DNA of 64,000 nt from JAXGYV01 sp040772045 (GTDB lineage Bacteria; Actinomycetota; Thermoleophilia; UBA2241). The first letter of the stretch is position 1; each line of letters begins with the position of its first letter. The notes under the pieces were generated by a model, which did no database searches, was not told the origin of the DNA, and was given only the letters and a program-made list of their open reading frames with translations. The position numbers were made by a program, and so were the translations under genes. The stretch lies in the NCBI GenBank assembly GCA_040772045.1, contig JAXGYV010000003.1, positions 1 to 64,000 on the forward strand. The letters are read 5' to 3'. Below are positions 1 to 8,093 of the stretch, piece after piece.

Positions 1-262
1 TCGTGAGCTCGGCACGCTGAACAACGGCCTGGCCGGCGCCCATTTGCGCGAAGCACTGGCCGAAGCGCAGAAACACGCTCGCCATAGCTACGACACCGAA
101 GGCGCTCGGCGTCAGCAGGCGAGCGAGCACGGCCGTCACCCCGATCTGCAGAATGGCGTTCACGAATGTGGACGTGTAGCTCCACTTCAAGCCGTGGAGG
201 GTAGCCGCCGTGAGTCCTTGCCGCTTGCCCTGGTTCGGATCGGCCGGCTGAGCACCCGCCAT
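1..262 (-). CDS. Polysaccharide flippase (MOP/Wzx family), N-terminal part, cut by window edge
   Basis: The complement of the first 262 bases encodes about 87 residues from an ATG, running off the left edge. The protein begins with a short polar tail and then GLKWSYTSTFVNAILQIGV, TAVLARLLTPSAFGVVAMA and FGQCFAQMGAGQAVVQ. This is the typical first two helices of oligosaccharide flippases, which move lipid-linked sugar units across the membrane. It lies 34 bases downstream of the epimerase gene on the same strand, so the two are probably cotranscribed in an exopolysaccharide cluster. A GGCGAG stretch abuts the ATG; an in-frame TTG upstream is possible. Family call is from sequence resemblance; the substrate is unknown. 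Confidence 0.75.
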   Translation of the reverse strand, partial: MAGAQPADPNQGKRQGLTAATLHGLKWSYTSTFVNAILQIGVTAVLARLLTPSAFGVVAMASVFLRFGQCFAQMGAGQAVVQRAELT

Positions 263-296
263 CTCGCCAGCGCAAGCGCCGCCGGAACAGTCGCTG

Positions 297-1250
297 TTAG
301 CCAAGTCCCGTGAGGACGTACGGGCGGTTACTGCGTTCGAAGGCGACGACTCGCCGCAGCCCTTCGCGCAGGGAGACCGTCGGCTCCCAGCCCAGCAACT
401 CTCGTGCCCGCGAGATGTCTGGCTGTCGTACCTTAGGGTCGTCCATGGGCAGCGCCGAGTAGACGATCTCGCTCCGGCTGTCCGCGACGTCGATGACCGT
501 CTCGGCCAGTTCGGTGAGCGTGAGCTCCGCGGGATTGCCGAGATTCACGGGCTCGTGCTCTCCGCTCGTTACCAGACGGTAGAGCCCCTCCATCAGGTCG
601 TCTACGAAGCAGAAGCTGCGCGTCTGCGAGCCGTCGCCAAACACGGTGAGCGGCTTGTCGGCCAGTGCCTGGCGTACGAACGTCGGCACGGCGCGGCCAT
701 CGTTGGGACGCATGCGCGGACCGTACGTGTTGAAGATGCGCGCGATGCACGTGTCTACACCCTGCTGACGATGGTAGGCCATGGTCATAGCCTCCGCGTA
801 GCGCTTCGACTCGTCGTACACGCCGCGCGGTCCAATTGGGTTCACATTGCCCCAGTACTCCTCGGGTTGGGGATGGATCAGTGGGTCGCCGTAGACCTCG
901 CTGGTAGAGGCGAGCAGGAAGCGAGCCCGTTTGAACTTCGACAGGCCGAGCGCGTTGTGCGTGCCGTACGAACCAACCTTGAGCGTGTGCAGCGGCAGAC
1001 GCAGGTAGTCGATGGGACTGGCTGGGCTGGCGAGGTGATAGACGTAATCGACGCGCTCCTGGACATCCACGTGCTCCACGCAGTCGACGTTGCGGAAGTC
1101 GAAAGCGTCGTCGCGCAGATGCTCGATGTTCTGCAGCGATCCCGTGTCCAGGTTATCGAGGCAGATAACGCGGTGGCCTTTCTCGAGCAGGTATTCGCAG
1201 AGATGCGACCCCAAAAAGCCGGCCCCTCCCGTAACAACCGCCGTCTTCAC
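297..1250 (-). CDS. NAD-dependent epimerase/dehydratase, UDP-glucuronate decarboxylase-like
   Basis: 317 residues from a GTG start with a GGAAGGGAG ribosome site six bases upstream; an upstream in-frame start would add 16 residues without a good site. It is a cytoplasmic extended SDR enzyme. The Rossmann glycine motif GGAGFLGSHL is at the N-terminus, followed by HLASPASPIDYL and STSEVYGDP, and the catalytic pair YDESKRYAE is near the middle. The HLASPASP signature and the RIFNTYGPRM segment are those of UDP-glucuronate decarboxylase, which makes UDP-xylose from UDP-glucuronate. Neighbours are a flippase and a sugar transferase, so it most likely supplies an activated sugar for surface polysaccharide. 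A dTDP-glucose dehydratase-like activity cannot be excluded. Confidence 0.85.
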   Translation of the reverse strand: MKTAVVTGGAGFLGSHLCEYLLEKGHRVICLDNLDTGSLQNIEHLRDDAFDFRNVDCVEHVDVQERVDYVYHLASPASPIDYLRLPLHTLKVGSYGTHNALGLSKFKRARFLLASTSEVYGDPLIHPQPEEYWGNVNPIGPRGVYDESKRYAEAMTMAYHRQQGVDTCIARIFNTYGPRMRPNDGRAVPTFVRQALADKPLTVFGDGSQTRSFCFVDDLMEGLYRLVTSGEHEPVNLGNPAELTLTELAETVIDVADSRSEIVYSALPMDDPKVRQPDISRARELLGWEPTVSLREGLRRVVAFERSNRPYVLTGLG

Positions 1251-1307
1251 GCTGACTCCCTTCCACATCCGCTCGCGGGACGCCCCTCCCCGCAGCACTT
1301 TCCTGCT

Positions 1308-2777
1308 CTAGTACGCGCCCTTTGCGCCAGCTACACTGGCCACCGTCTTGGCCAGGATGCGCAGGTCGAGCCACGGTGACCAGCCGTCGATGTACGCCAG
1401 ATCGAGCTCGATCATGCGGGCGAAACCCGCGTCGCTGCGCCCGCTAACCTGCCACATGCCCGTGATACCCGGCAGCACGACGTGGCGGAGCTTGTGCCAG
1501 TCTTCCATGAGCTCGTTGTCGCGCAGCGGCAGCGGACGAGGACCCACCAGGCTCATCTCGCCGCGCAGCACGTTCAAGAGCTGTGGCAGCTCGTCCAGGC
1601 TCGTCTTGCGCAGTACACGGCCTACGCGTGTAACCCGCGGGTCGTCCTTGAGCTTGAAGATAGCGCCGTCGGCCTCGTTGTGCGCCTCGAGCGAAGCCTG
1701 CAGCCGCGATGCATCGGCGCGCATGCTGCGGAACTTGTAGCAACGGAACACCCGCTGCCCAAGGCCGACCCGGTCGTCGATGTAGAAGACCGGCCCGTGC
1801 GAGTTCAGCTTGATGGCCACCGCGATGAGTACGGTCAGCGGCAGGGTGAGCAGGAGGAGCGCGGCGGCGAGCAGGAGCTCGCCGCCGCGCTTCAGAATCC
1901 AGCCGAGCGCATTGTGCTCTCTCGGCGCCGAGACGAACAGCGGCAGCGGCGCCTCGGGCATCAGGCTGATGAGCTCGTCTCTGAAGCGCAGGTCGGCATT
2001 CGACACCTTGAGGCTGAGCTTGTGGCGGCGGCACAGCCGGACCACCTCCAGCAGATGTCCGCGCTCCACTCGGGTGTCGATCACCACCAGCTCGTCGGGA
2101 TGCTCGCGCACTACGATGTTCTCCAGCTCGGCGAGCTCTCCCAAGACACGCGTTCCAGTCTCCACTCGCCGGCGTCGCCCTCGCCGTTCGCTCTCCACGA
2201 TGCCCAACACGTTCATTCTGGCCGCGCACGAGGAGTACCGCCGCATGCTCTCGGCGAACGCGGGCAGTGCCCGCAGCGACCCAACCAGTACCGCGCGCTT
2301 GCTCTCCGGGTCGAAGCCGAAGATCACGTGCAAGCCCACGTCGTACAGGCCGCGCAGCAGGAAGGCGAACCCGGTCGCGAACACCCAGACCACCGCCATG
2401 CCGCCAAGGCTCCACGGATCGACCACGCCCCAGATACCGACGATCCCCACCAGTACCCACAAGGCGCCCCACAGCGCGCGGCGGCGCTGCTGCCGCTTCT
2501 CACGTAGGCCGTAGAGACCGTTGACGGCCAGCAAGGAGAAGACGCTCACGAGGAGGACGACCAACAGGAACGGCGATGGCCTCGACAGCCGGTGATCCGC
2601 CAGCAGCCACGCCACACGCGCGGCCTCCATAGCGACGACGATCGCGATGCCATCGACCAAGCACAGCGCTCCGACGCTGGCGGCGCGACGCAGAAGATAG
2701 CGCCACGGCACGGACCATGGCGCCAAGATCTCGGGGGCGCGAACATCGCGGTCGAGCAGTACTTCGCGGACAGGCAC
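1308..2777 (-). CDS. Exopolysaccharide polyprenyl-phosphate sugar-1-phosphate transferase
   Basis: About 489 residues from a GTG preceded by GGAG four bases away; an ATG at 2876 would add 33 residues but has no ribosome site. The N-terminal half has about four membrane helices plus a nucleotide-binding-like domain. The C-terminal third is the catalytic bacterial sugar transferase domain: a fifth hydrophobic segment, then CYKFRSM, KTSLDELPQLLNVLRGEMSL, VGPRPLP, LPGITGMWQVSGRS and LDLAYIDGWS. Family members (WbaP/WcaJ/CpsE) load the first sugar phosphate onto undecaprenyl phosphate at the inner membrane, starting repeat-unit synthesis. It lies 57 bases upstream of the epimerase on the same strand. 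A TATAGT element at 2880-2885 (complement) could be its -10 box, which fits the shorter start. Confidence 0.9.
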   Translation of the reverse strand: MPVREVLLDRDVRAPEILAPWSVPWRYLLRRAASVGALCLVDGIAIVVAMEAARVAWLLADHRLSRPSPFLLVVLLVSVFSLLAVNGLYGLREKRQQRRRALWGALWVLVGIVGIWGVVDPWSLGGMAVVWVFATGFAFLLRGLYDVGLHVIFGFDPESKRAVLVGSLRALPAFAESMRRYSSCAARMNVLGIVESERRGRRRRVETGTRVLGELAELENIVVREHPDELVVIDTRVERGHLLEVVRLCRRHKLSLKVSNADLRFRDELISLMPEAPLPLFVSAPREHNALGWILKRGGELLLAAALLLLTLPLTVLIAVAIKLNSHGPVFYIDDRVGLGQRVFRCYKFRSMRADASRLQASLEAHNEADGAIFKLKDDPRVTRVGRVLRKTSLDELPQLLNVLRGEMSLVGPRPLPLRDNELMEDWHKLRHVVLPGITGMWQVSGRSDAGFARMIELDLAYIDGWSPWLDLRILAKTVASVAGAKGAY

Positions 2778-3021
2778 GATTCTCCGGATCCCCACCCTCA
2801 ACCCGCGAAGCCGTTGAACCCCGCGGACGTCCAATTCCGAACTAGCACGGCACCCTGAGTACGAAACGGGTCCCATTGTACTATAGTTCTCGGCTTAGAT
2901 GACGAACGAGATGACAGACGACCCTATCGCCCAGAGACCACTTTTTGTCACCCTCACTTCGACGAGAGGCCCAACACCCCTCCACGAACCCGAGCGTCAC
3001 AGCGCCGCGCGGAAAGTCCAC

Positions 3022-3051
3022 TTGGGAGACGGCTGCTCGATAACGTAGAAT
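3022..3051 (+). promoter_or_regulatory. Candidate sigma-70 promoter for the Wzz/BY-kinase gene
   Basis: TTGGGA at 3022-3027 and TAGAAT at 3046-3051 are separated by 18 bases, about 110-150 bases before the start of the chain-length regulator gene. The roughly 390-base gap between the divergent sugar-transferase and Wzz genes holds no other convincing gene. Assignment is by motif only. Confidence 0.35.
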
Positions 3052-3166
3052 GCCCCTGCTCTACTGCGTTGACCAAACGTACGAGGGGGGTCTTAACCGC
3101 ACCGTGGAAACAGCACACCATTACCTCTCAAGTCACCCCTCAAGCTCCTAGCCCCTTTCTAGGCTC

Positions 3167-4819
3167 TTGGCATACTCGAACACAGGCGAACTCGACACCA
3201 TGACCCTACGGGATGCCCTGCGGGTCATAGGGCGGTGGAAGTGGCTCATCCTCGCGTTTCTCGTGCTCACCACCGCCGCCGCCGCCGTCTTCTCCGTCAG
3301 CCGGACCCCTCAGTACACGTCGGCGGTACAGCTCAAGTACGAGAAGCAAGTCGATATCTCCAACCCTCTGGGCGACACCGGCAGGCTGAGCTCCGATCAG
3401 ATCAATCTGGAGCTGCAGAGCGTCGCCAGTACTATGGGTAGCGCCGAGATTAAGGGTCGTGTGGCCGGGGTCCTTGGGATGGACGCCGGCGATCCTCAAC
3501 TCGACGTGACAACCGAGGTGATCGCCAACACCAGCGTGGTACGGGTAGAGGCTGCGCACACCAACCCTTCGCGAGCGGCGCGCATCGCCAACGCATTCGC
3601 CACGCAGTTCATCGAGAGCAATAAGGAGATCGAGCGCGAGCGGCTCCAGCAGGCCGAGTCGGTCATCAAGACCAAACTGAAGGCCTACGACAACCCAGCC
3701 ACCCATACTTCGGCGGACTACATCCTGCTGCAGCAGCGGTTGCGCGACCTGCAGATCGCCGAGGCCACCGTCACCGGTAACTACCGCGTGATCGCCGCGG
3801 CCACGCCGTCCTCGTCGCCCTCGTCGCCTAAGCCGCTACGAGACGCCGGCCTCGGCTTAGCGGTGGGCGTCTTCGGCGGCATCGGACTGGCGTTCCTGCT
3901 CGAGCAGCTGAATACGCGACCCCGCTCTCACCGCGAGGTGGCCGAGGTGCTGGGGATGCCCGTCGTCGGTCGCGTGCCCCGCCTTTCCAAGAACACACTG
4001 AAGAGCGGCCCGCTGGTGGCCATGCACGATCCAGAGAGTAGCGTCGCCGAATCGCTGCGCGTATTGCGCAGCAACCTCGACTTCCTCACCCTCGATCAGA
4101 AGGTGTCGACCGTGCTGGTCACCAGCCCCATGCAGGGCGAGGGCAAGTCGCTCACCGTGTGCAACCTGGCGGTCACGCTGGCCATGGGCGGACGCAAGGT
4201 AGTCGTCATCGACGCAGACCTCCGGCGGCCCATGCTGCACAAGTACCTGGGGCTGCAGAACACCGTCGGCCTCTCCAGCGTGATCGCCGGCCGTACGCCG
4301 CTCTTCGAGGCACTGCAACGCTGTACCCTACCGATCCTCAGCTGGAGCCCCAACGGCGACGGCACCGCTCCAGAGCCCGGCCAGGCCGATCTCGAGGCGA
4401 GAGCAAGCGCCGATAGAGCCCCGCGCCTGTACGTACTCACCGCCGGGCCGTTGCCCCCCAACCCCGGGGAGCTCATCTCCTCACAACGCTTCGAGGCCAT
4501 CCTGGCCAAGTTGCTCAGCAACTCGATCATCGACTTCGTGCTCATCGACACGCCGGCTTTCCTGCCAGTTGGCGATGCCGCCGCGCTCGCGACCAAAGTC
4601 GACGGCATGTTCGTGCTCGTCAACATGCAGAGCATCACCCGCCCCCTGCTCGCCGAGGTGCGCGATTTCCTCGCCCCACTGCCCTGCCGCAAGCTCGGCA
4701 TTATCGCCGTGCACGAAGAGGTCAAACGTGGCGACTACTACCGCTACCACTACGACAAGCACGGCGAGAAAAAGCAGGGCGAGAGCAAGCGGGTGAGGGG
4801 TAGGAAGAGAGGGGCGTAG
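3167..4819 (+). CDS. Polysaccharide chain-length regulator fused to BY-kinase (Wzz-CpsD type)
   Basis: 550 residues from a TTG; an ATG at 3200 (MTLRDALRVIGRWKW) is an equally likely start. The N-terminal half is a Wzz domain with one membrane helix near residues 28-50, an extracytoplasmic stretch, and a second helix near 225-245 ending before a proline-rich linker. The C-terminal half is a P-loop tyrosine kinase: Walker A SPMQGEGKS, A-prime DADLRRP, and Walker B VLIDTPA. The tail is tyrosine-rich (GDYYRYHYDKH), the usual autophosphorylation cluster. Such proteins control polymer length and export of capsule or exopolysaccharide at the membrane. It is divergent from the sugar-transferase cluster. 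The fused arrangement is typical of Actinobacteria and Proteobacteria, unlike the split CpsC/CpsD of Firmicutes. Confidence 0.88.
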   Translation: MAYSNTGELDTMTLRDALRVIGRWKWLILAFLVLTTAAAAVFSVSRTPQYTSAVQLKYEKQVDISNPLGDTGRLSSDQINLELQSVASTMGSAEIKGRVAGVLGMDAGDPQLDVTTEVIANTSVVRVEAAHTNPSRAARIANAFATQFIESNKEIERERLQQAESVIKTKLKAYDNPATHTSADYILLQQRLRDLQIAEATVTGNYRVIAAATPSSSPSSPKPLRDAGLGLAVGVFGGIGLAFLLEQLNTRPRSHREVAEVLGMPVVGRVPRLSKNTLKSGPLVAMHDPESSVAESLRVLRSNLDFLTLDQKVSTVLVTSPMQGEGKSLTVCNLAVTLAMGGRKVVVIDADLRRPMLHKYLGLQNTVGLSSVIAGRTPLFEALQRCTLPILSWSPNGDGTAPEPGQADLEARASADRAPRLYVLTAGPLPPNPGELISSQRFEAILAKLLSNSIIDFVLIDTPAFLPVGDAAALATKVDGMFVLVNMQSITRPLLAEVRDFLAPLPCRKLGIIAVHEEVKRGDYYRYHYDKHGEKKQGESKRVRGRKRGA

Positions 4820-4844
4820 CCAACCGGGGTAGCCGACCGGGCTG

Positions 4845-5504
4845 CTACGGCTCGGGTGGTGCACACCCCTCTGCTTCGTGTAGGCGAAGACGCACGTCGA
4901 GGGCACGTTCGGGCCGGAATCGCTGGATCCGCCACGGTGAGCTCGGGGGAAGGCTCGCCCGTATAGCGCTCAGATCCCCGTCGGCGTGCAGCGAGGGCAC
5001 GTGGGTCGTGCGAAACTCATGGTCGACATCGGCATCGGCGATCATCCGGATGCTCTCTCGGATGTCGGCCACGCGGACGCCCACGCCACTCAATCGCCGG
5101 TACGCCTGATCGCGTAGCGGCGCTTTCACGTCCATGGCCACGTAGTCGACGAGCCGTGCGCCGAACAGCGCGCGGAGCATCCCCGGACTGCTGCCGTTGG
5201 TATCGAGCTTCACGCGAAAACCCAGCGCGCGAAGGCGTTCGAGGACAGCGGGCAACGCGGCGTGGATCGTCGGTTCGCCTCCGCTCACCACCACGCCGTC
5301 TAGGTACCGACGGCGGCTCTCCAAGAACCGCCACAGCTCCTCGTTCGGCACGAGATCACCGGCCACGGCGAGCGCCACCAGTTGGCCGTTATGGCAGTAC
5401 GGGCAGCGGAAGTTGCAGCCTTGTGTGAATACCGTGGCCGTGACGCACCCGGGGTAGTCGCTCAGGCCGAAGCGCTGCAGGCCGGCGATCGGCAGGTCGC
5501 TCAT
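4845..5504 (-). CDS. nrdG: Anaerobic ribonucleotide reductase-activating radical SAM protein
   Basis: 219 residues. The radical SAM motif CNFRCPYC (CX3CX2C) near residue 30 holds the 4Fe-4S cluster that cleaves S-adenosylmethionine; GGEPT and VKLDTNGSSP follow in the usual order. The protein generates the glycyl radical on NrdD. Its start overlaps the end of nrdD by four bases (ATGA type), so the two are translationally coupled in one operon. The length is normal for the longer NrdG/PflA-like activators. It ends 25 bases from the convergent kinase gene, with no clear terminator between them. Confidence 0.9.
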   Translation of the reverse strand: MSDLPIAGLQRFGLSDYPGCVTATVFTQGCNFRCPYCHNGQLVALAVAGDLVPNEELWRFLESRRRYLDGVVVSGGEPTIHAALPAVLERLRALGFRVKLDTNGSSPGMLRALFGARLVDYVAMDVKAPLRDQAYRRLSGVGVRVADIRESIRMIADADVDHEFRTTHVPSLHADGDLSAIRASLPPSSPWRIQRFRPERALDVRLRLHEAEGCAPPEP

Positions 5505-7642
5505 GCCAAGGTGAACAGGCGACGAGCGGCGTACTCCGCCTGTTTACCCTCGTTCCACTGGTCGACTGGGCGCAGATAACCGACGACGCGCGAGTAGACT
5601 TCGCAGCGCGCGTCGCAGCGCGGGCAGTTCACCTGCTCCCCCGCAAGGTAGCCGTGCTCGGGACACACCGAAAAGGTCGGCGTTACGGTGAAGTACGGCA
5701 GCGTGTACCGCTGGCAGACCGTACGTACAAAGCTCTTTACCGCCGCCGGGTCGGGAGCGGCCTCGCCAACGAACGCATGGAGCACGGTGCCCCCGGTGTA
5801 CCTGCTCTGCAGCATGTCTTGCCGCTCGAGCACCTCAAAGACGTCGCTGGAATAGTCCACCGGAAGCTGACTCGAGTTCGTGTACAGCGGCACAGTGCCA
5901 CACGCGGCCGCCACGCGCATGTCTGGGTAGCGCTCAGCGTCGAGGCGCGCGAGACGGTAGCCAGCGCCCTCCGCCGGCGTCGCCTCGAGGTTGTAGAGAT
6001 TCCCCGTCTGCTGCTGGAAGCCGGTGAGGCGCTCGCGCATGAAGTCGAGCACACGGCCGGCGAAGGCGGTCCCGGCCGCGCTGCCGATGTCGCCGCCGAG
6101 CAGATTCACACAGCCTTCGTTCAGGCCGACCAGCCCCACGGTGGAGAAGTGATTGTGCCAGTAGCTGCCGAAGCGCTCCTTTACGTCGCGCAGGTAGAAC
6201 CGCGCATAGGGGTACAGCCCCTTCTCGCTGAAGCGCTCCAGCACCTTGCGCTTCGTCTGCAGGCTGTTGGCGGCAACCTCCATCAGCTCGCCGAGCCGAC
6301 GCAGGAAGTCCTGCTCGTCGGCGGCCAGATGGCCCAGCCGCGGCATGTTGATGGTAACCACACCGATGGACCCGGTCAGTGGATTCGCGCCGAACAAGCC
6401 GCCGCCTCGGCGCTCCAGCGTACGCAGATCCAAGCGCAGGCGGCAGCACATGGAACGCGTATCCTCTGGCCGCATGTTCGAGTTCACAAAGTTGGCGAAG
6501 TACGGGATGCCGTACTTGGCGGTCACCGTCCACAGCTCCGACAGCGTCTCGTCTTCCCAGTCGAACTCCTTGGTGATGTTGTACGTGGGGATCGGAAAGG
6601 TGAACACCCGGCCCCGGGCATCGCCCTCCGCCATAACCTCCAGGAAGGCGCGGTTGAACATGTCCATCTCCGCCTGGAAATCGGCGTACGTGGCATTCGT
6701 CGGCTGGCCACCCACGAGCGCCGCCTCGCGGGCGAGGTTGGCAGGCGGCCGGAGATCCAGCGTGATGTTGGTGAACGGCGTCTGAAAGCCGACTCTCGTC
6801 GGCACGTTGAGGTTGAAGACGAACTCCTGCACGGCCTGCTTGACCTCCGCGTAGCGCAGGCCGTCGTGGCGAATGAACGGCGCGAGCAACGTGTCCAGGT
6901 TAGAGAACGCCTGCGCGCCCGCGGCCTCGCCCTGGAGTGTGTAGAAGAAGTTCACGATCTGGCCAAGCGCGGAGCGAAAGTGCCGCGCCGGAGCGCTCTC
7001 CGCCTTGGCCCGCGCACCTCGAAAGCCGGTGCAGAGCAGGTCGCGGAGGTCCCAGCCGACACAGTAGACGGAGAGCTGGCCGAGGTCGTGTACGTGCAGC
7101 GCGCCACTGCGATGCGCCGCGCGCAGCTCCGGCGAGTAGATGCGACTGAGCCAGTACTCCTTGCTCACCTCGGCGGCCACGTAGTTGTTCAAACCCTGGA
7201 GCGAGAACGCCATGTTGCTGTTCTCGCGCACGCGCCAGTCGAGTTGCTCGAGGTAGCCATCGATACGCTGGAGGTCGGCGGCCGCCGCGATCTCGCGTAT
7301 CCGGGTGTGCTGGTCGCGGTACAGGATGTACGCCTTGGCGGTCCGCTTGAAGACGGAGGTCAGAAGGACGTCCTCGACGCAGTCCTGAATACCCTCCACG
7401 CTGGGTGTTTCACCCACGGGCAGGGCCAGTTGCGCCACCGCCAACGCGCGTCCCGCGAGCTGACGGGCGACGGGCTCACCATACTCACCCGTCGCCTCGC
7501 CAGCCTTGCGGAGCGCCGCGACGATCTTCTCGATCTCGAAGGGCACCAGGCGACCGTCGCGCTTGCGGATCTCGCGAAACGGCGGTGGCCAAACCTGAGG
7601 GAGCGTCTGGTTTTGGCTCTGCGCCTGCGTCGTCGTACTCAC
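5501..7642 (-). CDS. nrdD: Anaerobic (class III) ribonucleoside-triphosphate reductase
   Basis: 713 residues from a GTG with AGGAGG six bases upstream; a longer in-frame extension lacks a ribosome site. Residues about 20-110 form an ATP-cone (RKRDGRLVPFEIEKIVAALR). The large catalytic barrel follows, with HDLGQLSVYCVGWDLRDLL and SMCCRLRLDL. The C-terminus carries a zinc-binding region (CPEHG, CPRCDARC) and the glycyl-radical loop SRVVGYLRPVDQWNEGKQ. The enzyme reduces NTPs to dNTPs without oxygen, using a glycyl radical made by NrdG, whose gene overlaps its 3' end. A cobalamin riboswitch lies in its leader, which suggests that this B12-independent reductase is turned down when B12 is plentiful, presumably in favour of a class II enzyme elsewhere. 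Confidence 0.93.
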   Translation of the reverse strand: MSTTTQAQSQNQTLPQVWPPPFREIRKRDGRLVPFEIEKIVAALRKAGEATGEYGEPVARQLAGRALAVAQLALPVGETPSVEGIQDCVEDVLLTSVFKRTAKAYILYRDQHTRIREIAAAADLQRIDGYLEQLDWRVRENSNMAFSLQGLNNYVAAEVSKEYWLSRIYSPELRAAHRSGALHVHDLGQLSVYCVGWDLRDLLCTGFRGARAKAESAPARHFRSALGQIVNFFYTLQGEAAGAQAFSNLDTLLAPFIRHDGLRYAEVKQAVQEFVFNLNVPTRVGFQTPFTNITLDLRPPANLAREAALVGGQPTNATYADFQAEMDMFNRAFLEVMAEGDARGRVFTFPIPTYNITKEFDWEDETLSELWTVTAKYGIPYFANFVNSNMRPEDTRSMCCRLRLDLRTLERRGGGLFGANPLTGSIGVVTINMPRLGHLAADEQDFLRRLGELMEVAANSLQTKRKVLERFSEKGLYPYARFYLRDVKERFGSYWHNHFSTVGLVGLNEGCVNLLGGDIGSAAGTAFAGRVLDFMRERLTGFQQQTGNLYNLEATPAEGAGYRLARLDAERYPDMRVAAACGTVPLYTNSSQLPVDYSSDVFEVLERQDMLQSRYTGGTVLHAFVGEAAPDPAAVKSFVRTVCQRYTLPYFTVTPTFSVCPEHGYLAGEQVNCPRCDARCEVYSRVVGYLRPVDQWNEGKQAEYAARRLFTLA

Positions 7643-7647
7643 CGGTC

Positions 7648-7693
7648 GCCTCCTGGTCCCCGCGGACCTTCGTGCGGCCACCACGGTGGAGGC
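7648..7693 (-). promoter_or_regulatory. Candidate ribosome-site-sequestering pairing in the nrdD leader
   Basis: The nrdD ribosome site (complement of 7648-7653, GGAGGC) is exactly complementary to GCCTCC encoded by the complement of 7688-7693, between the riboswitch and the start codon. The pairing would hide the site and give the riboswitch a translational off state. Only the complementarity is seen; the structure is inferred. Confidence 0.35.
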
Positions 7694-7762
7694 AAGCGGA
7701 TGACGCGTACGGGCGACACCCGGACCTGCCCTCCCCGCGAAAGGCCGCAGCCGAGAATGCCG

Positions 7763-7953
7763 TGCCGACGGCAGGTCTTCGGACTTGCAGGCAACACCCG
7801 CCTCTCCGTGGCGGGCACCTACTGGCCGTTGCTTCCCAGCCCCCAGGGGGACCAGTGCGAGGTACGGCGGTCGTTCCTGCTTACCGCTGCGGGGCAGCCC
7901 CGGATTCTCACCGGGTTCCCTCTTGCGCTGCTCGTTCCGAGCAACCGTCAGCA
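7763..7953 (-). promoter_or_regulatory. Cobalamin (B12) riboswitch upstream of nrdD
   Basis: Read on the minus strand the leader has the conserved B12-riboswitch core: GGGAACCCGGTGAGAATCC, then GGGGCTGCCCCGCAGCGGTAA, and near the 3' end AGTCCGAAGACCTGCC. The outer P1 stem pairs the complement of 7945-7953 with that of 7763-7771 (9 bp with one G-U). The 3' edge is about 120 bases before the nrdD GTG. Known examples of this class repress B12-independent ribonucleotide reductases when adenosylcobalamin binds. Confidence 0.9.
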
Positions 7954-8047
7954 GTGCTCACCCTATTCTGTGGTTCGCAGCCGGTCAAGACCCTACATAT
8001 TGTGGTTCCAGGCTGAGACGTGCCGGTAGGGAAGCAGCTGCCTTGGC

Positions 8048-8083
8048 GAGGGGCGGGTCCCTTGACTCAGGAACCCGCCCCTC
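8048..8083 (-). terminator. GC-rich hairpin after the dihydropyrimidinase gene
   Basis: GAGGGGCGGGT at 8048-8058 is perfectly complementary to 8073-8083. The hairpin sits ten bases past the stop of the minus-strand dihydropyrimidinase gene. There is no T-run, so it may be a weak or Rho-assisted terminator, or a 3' stabilising stem. Confidence 0.5.
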
Positions 8084-8093
8084 GAGGCAGGCT

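Noticed and set aside
5654..8029. 791-codon open frame antisense to nrdD
   Set aside because: Nrd motifs on the other strand are unambiguous; the antisense frame crosses the riboswitch and has no recognisable domain.
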